Made by a program: the position numbers and the translations under genes
The notes under the pieces: model-generated
Database searches by the model: none
What the model was told of the DNA's origin: nothing
Seen by the model: only the letters and a program-made list of their open reading frames with translations
Shown: piece by piece, positions 1 through 6,131 of the stretch
Position numbering within the stretch: the stretch's first letter is position 1
Layout of the letters: each line of letters opens with the position of its first letter
Assembly: GCA_026710525.1 (NCBI GenBank)
Contig: JAPOQT010000195.1
Coordinates: 1-6,633, forward strand
Origin: Pseudomonadota bacterium
GTDB taxonomy: Bacteria > Bdellovibrionota_B > Oligoflexia > Oligoflexales > Bin106
Reading direction: 5' to 3'
Length of the DNA stretch: 6,633 bases

Positions 1-210
1 TGCTAAGCTTAGATCTGGCAAATAACAAATGGTGCCCTGATTATTATGACTCGAACGATAAAATTAAGATAATAGCATTCTTTTCAACCAGAAGACTGTG
101 GATGACCTTTTATTTCTGCCCGTGAAATCACTACCACCAAGAATCAACTAGTCATGAGTAATTTAGTTAAAGATACCTAATATCTATTCTACTTGGTTAT
201 ATTAATATTT

Positions 211-277
211 TCTCTACGTTCGGGAATTTTTATTTTAGAGACCAGTGTGAGGACTAAAATTCGCCCCTTAGCACTGG
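211..277 (-). terminator. Weak candidate 3'-end structure of the PolA-like gene
   Basis: Two adjacent inverted repeats follow or span the stop codon: CACTGG (272-277) with CCAGTG (242-247), and TCTCTA (211-216) with TAGAGA (236-241). Loops are long (24 and 19 bases) and the U-tract is poor, so this is not a classical intrinsic terminator. The rest of 1-210 holds no ORF, RNA gene or repeat that I can support. Confidence 0.2.
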
Positions 278-3200
278 AGAAGCGGGTGTTTCCAGTCTCG
301 CGATGCTTCTTCCCAGTTAGTACCAGTATTTATCTCAACATGTAAGCCAACAGCCAACTCTCTCGGAGATTCCAAGGACTCTTTGATGATCTTAATAGCA
401 CATTCTTCTTCCGATTCTGGGCCCTCAAAGAGGAATTCTGAATTTCTTTGCAGTACGAGATGTGTGATAAATTGGTATTTCATCAAGGCCTTGTTTGCTC
501 GGACCATAGCGATTTTTAACACCTCATTAATGCTAGCAGGAATTTCAGAAAACATACCGAGATCTCTTCGTCGGTAGTAAAAATCTGAAGACTTAACCTT
601 ACCGACACTGATAATAGCTCGTTCATGTAACGTTGATGCAGTAGTGATATCTTCGTGAGCCCTTTGATACAAATCCTCTAGGTATTTCTTTAATCCAGGA
701 AATAAGAGGTAAAATGAATCAAACCAATCCTCACGTGACCGTCCCCTAAAATGATGATGTTTGAATACGTCATCATTTCTAGCGGTATAAATATAGACCT
801 GAGCTAGCTCAACAGCTACGGACATCTCTTCTTTAGTTAGGGTATCCTCGGGGGACTTTTCAAAAAGATGTCTAGCGATCACATCATATAAGAACTCATC
901 TGTATTAAAGATACGAGCTAGTCTAGCATCGTTACTTAAATGGGCGAGAATTCTGTAGGCTAAGCTATCATAACAAGCACTAATGAAAATGTTGCCCTGA
1001 ACGCGAGGGATAAACAGGCTTCTTATTTCACCAGCCAAATCATAGTCATTGATAACAGCATTAAAATACAGGTTGTCATGACTACCAACCACACCACAAG
1101 GGGTAGCATAATGAGAATATGAGACCTCTATTCTATTAGTATCTTTGACAAGGCATTCTTGTAAATACTGATGATCATAACCTGGTGGTGTCAGTCGTGA
1201 TAAGAAATGAATGATTCGTTGTACTAAGTCGTGTCCAACTAACTTTATGATATCTTTGGGTTCTACCGAGTAACCATAAACTTCTTGAGGAATATCTGAT
1301 ACCCCAAGCTGTTTATGAATAGCTAATTCGTTATAAAGTAACTGCGATACTTCTTCTCGGGAATGAATGTTAAAAGTCTTTCCAGCTATTTTATAAATCT
1401 CATCTAAGAATTTCTTAGTAGCCCTCTTTCTAATATCGATTACTTTCTCCTCGAGCTGGTCTTTAATGCCATCAAAATCAATATATAATCCATTCACTTC
1501 CATCATGACTAAAACAGAGGTAAGGGACTTATCAATAGAACGGTAAATGTAATTGTCAGTGAGAAGAGGTGGTCGTTGTTTCAGATCAAGATATACATAT
1601 AAAAATACTTCGGTGAGGGCACAATCTTTATAAACAACCCTTAGCGGGTCATATATATCTTTCAGAAAACCCTGTTCATCACAAATAATTTTCTCCATGA
1701 ATTCAGGGTTGTCGTTGAACTTGGAATTGTGCAAGAAATGAGAAGGAAGGAGCTTCTCATCGCCTAAATGATAACGGAAGTCCATTAGGTTAACATCCTC
1801 TGCCGCATAATGAATTTGAGATAGCTTAAGTATCTCAAGATGGACTAAAACCCGAACCATTTGTTTCCAATCCGCTACCACCATTTTGTACGCATATTTT
1901 GTGAATATTTCCTTAAGGCAGGATCTAAGATCAGTGTATTTTGATAAATGTAGTAACTCATTCACCCAGGTTATAATATACACTTGGACGTCAGGATTAG
2001 CTCCTTTGCCCAAAGTATGAGCATCACTAGAGAAATATTCTTGAAAACGTTCATTTGATAGGGTGTCTAGCTTTAAATCCTTAGGGAAACCAAAGCAAAT
2101 CCCTTGGGGATAATTGAGTTTTCTGTTAAGACCGACATGGATGAATTTTGCTGAAAAATAATCGGTGACCTCCATTTTTTTAGTCATTTCATTCAGATGA
2201 CGAGGATTGTTAGTAGCAGTATAATAACCTGGAGTATAAGTCAGCCTACCGTTTTCATCTTCTTCCTCGATCACTTCTTTAAGTGTGTTTGCTAATTGAT
2301 TGGGAGTATTCTGATCAAATTTTACGGAGTCATCGATATTGCGACCCCTAAGGTTCGCTTTTAGCTGGTCAATTTGCTTAATGAGATTTTGTCGGCTTGT
2401 TACACTCACTATTGGGTTGTCGAGTTCGCTATAAATCTTATCAACAAACTCCTCTGAAGTACCGTCAAAGGTCATGACCTCAAATTCATCAAAACTACGT
2501 TGGATTCTTACTGTGGAGCTATTAGACTCAGGTTCACTATAATTAGGATGAGCCAGGATCTCCACATTTTCTGGGAATGGAACATCATGAAAGATGTCTT
2601 TGCGCTCTTCATTAAATTCACAGCTTGTTAAAAAGCGATTTAACCCATCGTTAGTTGATCCCCAAAGTTTTGGGTCAACTTTTGCGAGCTCTGGATCGTG
2701 AATGATTTCTGGATCTCGTTGGTACTGAAATATTCTTAAGTTAGCCAGCAAAGATTCCTTGTATTTGAGAAAAAGCTGTTTATGGTGCCTGTTATCAATG
2801 TCATCAAGGTTTTGATACAGATTTAATAACCCGCCAAATTGTCTCATAAGGGTGGCTATTTCATCGACGGGAAGATCAGTGATACCACTCACACCAGATT
2901 CCTCATCACCAACGATCGCAGCAAAATCTGCGGAAAGATAAGGTGGGTAGCGAGTCATATCATAGGCACCCCTTAAGCCAAGGGTGAGAAAAGAGTCAGG
3001 GGTGGAAAAATGATGAGTCTTGAGTTGTTTAGATAGAAAGGTATTCATGGGTTCGAAACAGGAGAGTAAATGGATGTAATATTCTGATTTCATTGGCTGA
3101 TTGGTAGACGAACCTTTGGACTTATTGTGTAAAATGGAACCAATAATATCAAGGGTGTCAAACTGCTTCTTTTCGAGCACAGGCACACCAAGAATCTTGA

Positions 3201-3495
3201 ATAAATCAAAGATTTTATCTAATTGAAGAGGTAGATCTTCTCGGTGAGTTGACTTGTTAATCACTCCAGCATGATAAGTGGAAACGAATTTGTGACGAAA
3301 GTTTTCCAATCCTTCAGAGTAAACACAAACGATCTCGTCGGGACGAAAGTCTTGATAAGAAGACCAAAGCATTTTAAACATTCCGTATATCATCTTGGTA
3401 TTAAAATGTTTAGATGTGCTTTTCGTAGAGAACTGTGGTTTGATGGGAATAGCCTTCAGTGTCGAATTGAAGTCGATAATGAGTAGTTTTTTCAT
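268..3495 (-). CDS. Catalytically degenerate full-length DNA polymerase I (PolA) family protein
   Basis: The 1075-residue protein aligns by eye with bacterial DNA polymerase I along its whole length (E. coli PolI is 928). Residues 1-260 match the 5' nuclease domain: LLIIDFNS at 4-11, IYGMFKML at 36-43, FRHKF at 66-70, LGVPVLE at 102-108, DIIGS at 116-120, GDEES at 196-200. Residues about 300-645 sit where the 3'-5' exonuclease domain lies but lack its DxE motif and are roughly 100 residues longer. Residues 655-1066 match the polymerase domain: MEVNGLYID at 665-673, SACYDSLAYRILAHLS at 839-854, FPGLKKYLE at 932-940, LQRNSEFLFE at 1015-1024, NTGTNWEEA at 1056-1064. Both metal-binding aspartates are replaced (C841, S1019), as are the O-helix residues, so polymerase activity is not expected. 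The start is supported by AAAGGA 7 bases upstream and because the first nuclease strand begins at residue 3. The frame is intact, arguing against a pseudogene. Family assignment is firm; the role is unknown, perhaps DNA binding or scaffolding. A true polA should exist elsewhere in the genome. Confidence 0.86.
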   Translation of the reverse strand: MKKLLIIDFNSTLKAIPIKPQFSTKSTSKHFNTKMIYGMFKMLWSSYQDFRPDEIVCVYSEGLENFRHKFVSTYHAGVINKSTHREDLPLQLDKIFDLFKILGVPVLEKKQFDTLDIIGSILHNKSKGSSTNQPMKSEYYIHLLSCFEPMNTFLSKQLKTHHFSTPDSFLTLGLRGAYDMTRYPPYLSADFAAIVGDEESGVSGITDLPVDEIATLMRQFGGLLNLYQNLDDIDNRHHKQLFLKYKESLLANLRIFQYQRDPEIIHDPELAKVDPKLWGSTNDGLNRFLTSCEFNEERKDIFHDVPFPENVEILAHPNYSEPESNSSTVRIQRSFDEFEVMTFDGTSEEFVDKIYSELDNPIVSVTSRQNLIKQIDQLKANLRGRNIDDSVKFDQNTPNQLANTLKEVIEEEDENGRLTYTPGYYTATNNPRHLNEMTKKMEVTDYFSAKFIHVGLNRKLNYPQGICFGFPKDLKLDTLSNERFQEYFSSDAHTLGKGANPDVQVYIITWVNELLHLSKYTDLRSCLKEIFTKYAYKMVVADWKQMVRVLVHLEILKLSQIHYAAEDVNLMDFRYHLGDEKLLPSHFLHNSKFNDNPEFMEKIICDEQGFLKDIYDPLRVVYKDCALTEVFLYVYLDLKQRPPLLTDNYIYRSIDKSLTSVLVMMEVNGLYIDFDGIKDQLEEKVIDIRKRATKKFLDEIYKIAGKTFNIHSREEVSQLLYNELAIHKQLGVSDIPQEVYGYSVEPKDIIKLVGHDLVQRIIHFLSRLTPPGYDHQYLQECLVKDTNRIEVSYSHYATPCGVVGSHDNLYFNAVINDYDLAGEIRSLFIPRVQGNIFISACYDSLAYRILAHLSNDARLARIFNTDEFLYDVIARHLFEKSPEDTLTKEEMSVAVELAQVYIYTARNDDVFKHHHFRGRSREDWFDSFYLLFPGLKKYLEDLYQRAHEDITTASTLHERAIISVGKVKSSDFYYRRRDLGMFSEIPASINEVLKIAMVRANKALMKYQFITHLVLQRNSEFLFEGPESEEECAIKIIKESLESPRELAVGLHVEINTGTNWEEASRDWKHPLLQC

Positions 3496-3502
3496 CGATG
3501 TA

Positions 3503-3508
3503 TCCTTT
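3503..3508 (-). promoter_or_regulatory. Ribosome binding site of the PolA-like gene
   Basis: AAAGGA on the minus strand lies 7 bases before the ATG at 3495. It fixes the long start over the next in-frame methionine (residue 35), which would remove the first strand of the nuclease domain. Confidence 0.8.
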
Positions 3509-3513
3509 CATTA

Positions 3514-3576
3514 TCATCGAGTAATGATCTTACAATCACATGTGTGAAAAGAGTTGGTTCTATGCCACTCATTCAT
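3514..3576 (-). other. Possible 20-codon upstream ORF in the PolA-like leader
   Basis: A minus-strand ATG at 3576 opens 20 codons (MNEWHRTNSFHTCDCKIITR) that end in TGA followed directly by in-frame TAA (3511-3513), just upstream of the ribosome binding site of the PolA-like gene. A five-codon ORF starting at 3590 ends in an ATGA-type overlap with its start. The ribosome binding site is weak (GAATGAAGA, too far to be convincing), and there is no run of one amino acid as in attenuator peptides. It may be chance. Confidence 0.2.
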
Positions 3577-3600
3577 GAAACAATCTTCATTCAGTAGTGG
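3565..3600 (-). other. Interrupted inverted repeat (possible stem-loop) in the PolA-like leader
   Basis: CCACT (3565-3569) pairs with AGTGG (3596-3600), and ATGAA (3575-3579) pairs with TTCAT (3586-3590) around a 6-base loop. The two stems are separated by a symmetric 5/5 internal loop, giving a 36-base hairpin in the presumed 5' untranslated leader. No U-run follows, so it does not look like a terminator. Function unknown. Confidence 0.3.
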
Positions 3601-3648
3601 CGATTGGGTGCATATGCTGGCGTCACGACAAACGACTTTACCAGTGAA

Positions 3649-3666
3649 GATCGCTGTTAAGCGATC
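3649..3666. repeat. Perfect 6-bp inverted repeat GATCGC-N6-GCGATC
   Basis: GATCGC (3649-3654) and GCGATC (3661-3666) are perfect inverted arms around TGTTAA, and each arm contains a GATC site. The repeat lies just downstream of the candidate PolA-like -10 box, so it could be an operator, the 5' hairpin of the leader, or a weak end structure for permease transcripts. No U-tract follows on the minus strand. Confidence 0.35.
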
Positions 3667-3678
3667 AAATTTGTTGTT

Positions 3679-3707
3679 CTTATAACATTAATAATTGATG
3701 AATGCAA
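3679..3707 (-). promoter_or_regulatory. Candidate sigma70 promoter for the PolA-like gene
   Basis: On the minus strand, TTGCAT (3702-3707) is followed after 17 bases by TATAAG (3679-3684). TGT immediately upstream of the -10 box adds an extended -10. Transcription would start near 3672, giving a leader of about 175 bases. The -35 box matches only 3 of 6; the -10 box matches 5 of 6. Confidence 0.4.
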
Positions 3708-3748
3708 GCAAACAAAAATACGGATTTCGCCTGCGGGGGATAATGGGG

Positions 3749-5932
3749 CTATTCTGGGGGATTCTGATTAGATTTTGCTGGTCTCAAACAAACGACTGAA
3801 CATCCGGCACCAGCCATGAGAACATCAGAGTGTTTCGCTTTGATCGTTTTCTGCCACCAAGGTCTATCATCTTTGGTGAAGAGGAAAACAAGTAGATCAT
3901 ACTCTTCAGAAAGGGTAATAATTCTTGACACTGGTTCTTCAGTATGTTCGACAAAAACCTCGGCTTTAACCGGGGAATTGGCTTGAATAAGGGAGCGTGA
4001 CTTCTCTTCGAGACTCTGGATGTTATCGTTAGCGAAAGTATAGAGCATAAGACGCTCGGATTCATGTACCTTAGCTATGTTGTATGCGAGATTTACGAGT
4101 AGAGGGTCGGGGTGCTCTGGTTCGAGGATCACTAAAATATTTCTAAAATAACGAATACCAGCGTCGCGAAAGGTAATTAAATGGCAACCAAGGTGTTGTT
4201 CCATCCACCCCATTTGATTATGCAGGGTGAATGTACCAAAATGTTTGCCTCCCCATTCATGAATCAACCATGAACAGTGGAGTCGTTGAGAAATTTCATA
4301 CACACTGGCGAGAATATCATGGGATATAATGGGATCAAAAATAATACTAGCTTTGTTTTTCTGTGACATGGTATGGACTCGCCTTGCCAAAGATCTTACT
4401 GCCACTGAATCATGAATATCATGAACCGATGTTTGTTCAGGAATTTCCGTGAGGTGGACCACTTCTAAATTACCCTCCTCCGACACAGCAAGCCCAAGTT
4501 CGATTAATGTATCAGGGCCTCTTTCTTTACCAAATAAACAGACAACCACACTTGCGGTTTTACCTTTAATAAGGCGGGATCTAAAGCCTTCATTGCGATG
4601 CCATTTATAATCACTTTGTAACAGATCTTTCCGTACACCGCGAAAGCCGATCACACCTTTACGAGCAACTCTCATCCTTGAGTATAAGAGATAGGTGAGT
4701 AACCCTGGTAAGGTGACACAAATCAAAGCATAGATCATATATTGGCTCAAAGCCATCAGTAGAATAACCCCAGAGATAATACCAATTAGTGGCATCCATG
4801 GGTACATGGGAGTGGCAAAACCAGGTTTATACCACTGGACTCGGGTCTCGCGCAGGACGATAACCGTAATGTTCAAGGCGACAAAAATCAAAATTTGAAA
4901 TACCGAAGCAAATTTCGCGAGTTTCTCAACATCGAGTAAGACAATAATTAAAGCAACAGTTAAACAACTGAGTAAAATAGAGGAAATAGGAGTTAAAAAT
5001 CGCGGACTGATTTTACCTATGAAAGGCATCAATAGTTGATCCCTCGACATAGCAAATGGAAACCTGGAAGCAGCCAGCACCCCAGCGTTAGCCATAGAGG
5101 CCATCGTAAAAACAGCTATTCCACACATAATATATCCTACCCATGCTCCACTAACATGCTGTGCTATCGAATAAATGGGAGCTAAATCTTTGCTTGATTG
5201 TGAGTAAGGTGTTTCAACGTAAGCAAGGGACACAGCGATGTATAGAAAAGCCGCAATAAAGAGAGAATATAAAATAGCTCTAGGCAGATTACGATCGGGA
5301 TCTTTAACCTCCCCAGCCACAGCTCCTATTTTGAGAGCGCCGGCGTAGCTCACCACCACAGTGGCGGTAGCCATGATAATGCCTGAAAAATCATCTAATC
5401 CAGAACCTGTGGACGGCGCCAGAGAAGATGACCTACCAAGAAATGTCCAGGTAACAAGAACACATAACGACACGGTGGCAATCATCACCACCACACCAAT
5501 AATCTCAGACATTTTTCCCATGCCGAACATATTCAAAAAGAGAATGCCAACCAGGAGAATGAGGGCAGTTTCTTTGGTAGGAACATCCATAATCACAACT
5601 AAATAAGCACCAATGCCTGTTAGGGAGAATGCTGATTTAAATAACAGGGCTAACCATAAGCCAAAACCAGCTAGTGTTCCCATTAAAGGGCCGAAGGTTC
5701 GTTCGATGTAAACATACACCCCCCCGGAAGCAGGCATGGCTGTTGCGAGTTCGCCAATAGCGAGAGATGCTGGCACCACACATACAAGAGCAAACAAATA
5801 AGCGAGCCATAGGTGTGAGCCTGCTTGCATCACAGCGACTCCAGGTAAAACAAAAATACCAGGACCCAACATGGCAGCGAGGGAAATAATGATAATAGCC
5901 TTAAGACCAAGACCGCGCTCTAGGACTTTCAT
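3749..5932 (-). CDS. APC-superfamily amino acid permease with tandem C-terminal USP-like domains
   Basis: A 727-residue inner-membrane transporter. Residues 10-418 contain about 12 hydrophobic helices with the LeuT/APC fold. The broken first helix carries GPGIF (23-27), the helix 2-3 region has ELATAMPASGGVYVYIERTFGP (61-82, conserved core at ASGGVY), and VAGEVKDPDRNLPRAI follows helix 6 (205-220). ASRFPFAMSRDQL (288-300) follows helix 8. The cytoplasmic tail has two alpha/beta repeats, about 458-590 and 596-718, that resemble universal stress protein domains: SVVVCLFGK opens the first and NILVILEPE the second, which closes with CSVVCLRP. The Gx2Gx9G(S/T) nucleotide-binding signature is not visible in either, so ATP binding is doubtful. 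The family imports amino acids or amines by cation coupling; the substrate cannot be read from sequence. GAGGTG 7 bases before the ATG supports the start. The gap of 253 bases to the PolA-like gene argues against tight coupling with it. Confidence 0.88.
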   Translation of the reverse strand: MKVLERGLGLKAIIIISLAAMLGPGIFVLPGVAVMQAGSHLWLAYLFALVCVVPASLAIGELATAMPASGGVYVYIERTFGPLMGTLAGFGLWLALLFKSAFSLTGIGAYLVVIMDVPTKETALILLVGILFLNMFGMGKMSEIIGVVVMIATVSLCVLVTWTFLGRSSSLAPSTGSGLDDFSGIIMATATVVVSYAGALKIGAVAGEVKDPDRNLPRAILYSLFIAAFLYIAVSLAYVETPYSQSSKDLAPIYSIAQHVSGAWVGYIMCGIAVFTMASMANAGVLAASRFPFAMSRDQLLMPFIGKISPRFLTPISSILLSCLTVALIIVLLDVEKLAKFASVFQILIFVALNITVIVLRETRVQWYKPGFATPMYPWMPLIGIISGVILLMALSQYMIYALICVTLPGLLTYLLYSRMRVARKGVIGFRGVRKDLLQSDYKWHRNEGFRSRLIKGKTASVVVCLFGKERGPDTLIELGLAVSEEGNLEVVHLTEIPEQTSVHDIHDSVAVRSLARRVHTMSQKNKASIIFDPIISHDILASVYEISQRLHCSWLIHEWGGKHFGTFTLHNQMGWMEQHLGCHLITFRDAGIRYFRNILVILEPEHPDPLLVNLAYNIAKVHESERLMLYTFANDNIQSLEEKSRSLIQANSPVKAEVFVEHTEEPVSRIITLSEEYDLLVFLFTKDDRPWWQKTIKAKHSDVLMAGAGCSVVCLRPAKSNQNPPE

Positions 5933-5939
5933 GTGGTAG

Positions 5940-5945
5940 CACCTC
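5940..5945 (-). promoter_or_regulatory. Ribosome binding site of the permease gene
   Basis: GAGGTG on the minus strand stands 7 bases before the ATG at 5932, a strong Shine-Dalgarno match that supports this start. Confidence 0.8.
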
Positions 5946-5979
5946 GGCTTTCAATCAAAACATCGACACTTGTGCCATT

Positions 5980-5988
5980 ATTTTATCA
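5980..5988 (-). promoter_or_regulatory. Candidate extended -10 promoter for the permease gene
   Basis: Minus-strand TGATAAAAT is an extended -10 element (TGn plus TAAAAT, 5 of 6). It would give a 5' leader of about 40 bases. The -35 region at the expected distance (ATATGG) is poor, which is common with extended -10 promoters. It lies about 60 bases from the Fur box on the other side of the divergent region. Confidence 0.35.
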
Positions 5989-6045
5989 CAGTTACCATCG
6001 TCCCATATTGCTCTCATCTTAGAATGTCTGCTGTCAAAATTATTA

Positions 6046-6074
6046 TTGCAAATGATTCTCATTTAAATTATATT
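6046..6074 (+). promoter_or_regulatory. Candidate sigma70 promoter of the imelysin gene
   Basis: TTGCAA (6046-6051) and TATATT (6069-6074) are separated by exactly 17 bases. The Fur box fills the spacer, the arrangement expected for iron-dependent repression. Transcription would start near 6081, giving a leader of about 50 bases. Confidence 0.6.
6048..6066 (+). promoter_or_regulatory. Fur box (iron-dependent operator)
   Basis: GCAAATGATTCTCATTTAA matches 12 of 19 positions of the classical Fur consensus (GATAATGATAATCATTATC), and its core AAATGA-TTC-TCATTT is an inverted repeat. It lies between the -35 and -10 boxes of the imelysin gene, whose family is often iron-regulated, so site and gene support each other. 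Confidence 0.78.
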
Positions 6075-6115
6075 GTTTTTCTGTGGGCGGCGAGTACTTT
6101 AAGTTCTTATTTGAG

Positions 6116-6121
6116 AAAAGG
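6116..6121 (+). promoter_or_regulatory. Ribosome binding site of the imelysin gene
   Basis: AAAAGG, within GAGAAAAGG, is 10 bases before the ATG at 6132 and favours that start over the upstream in-frame TTG at 6111 or the internal methionine at 6204. Confidence 0.6.
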
Positions 6122-6131
6122 TTCAATTATC

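Noticed and set aside
26..55. tRNA-like 3' end on the minus strand: a T-loop-like GTTCGAGTC followed by GGGCACCA
   Set aside because: The distance from the loop to CCA is three bases too long, the T-stem does not pair, and no matching acceptor, D or anticodon arms lie upstream. At most an eroded fragment or chance.
383..577. Plus-strand open frame of 64 codons
   Set aside because: It lies wholly inside the PolA-like gene on the opposite strand, with no family match or independent support. The same holds for the open frames at 3271-3486, 5361-5606 and minus-strand 3784-4065.
268..3495. Calling the PolA-like gene a pseudogene
   Set aside because: The frame has 1075 codons without a stop or frameshift, motif spacing matches PolI, and it has a good ribosome binding site; loss is confined to functional residues, which suggests repurposing rather than decay.
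3506..3524. Possible second Fur box before the PolA-like gene (contains ATGATAAT on the minus strand)
   Set aside because: Only about 9 of 19 positions match the consensus, with no inverted-repeat symmetry; expected by chance in AT-rich DNA.
3700..3748. Intrinsic terminator downstream of the permease
   Set aside because: There is a short T-rich stretch (TATTTTTG on the minus strand), but the preceding GC-rich bases do not form a convincing stem.
6032..6037. Perfect TTGACA -35 box on the minus strand facing the permease
   Set aside because: No acceptable -10 box lies 15-19 bases downstream (AGAGCA at 17), so it is not a complete promoter on its own.
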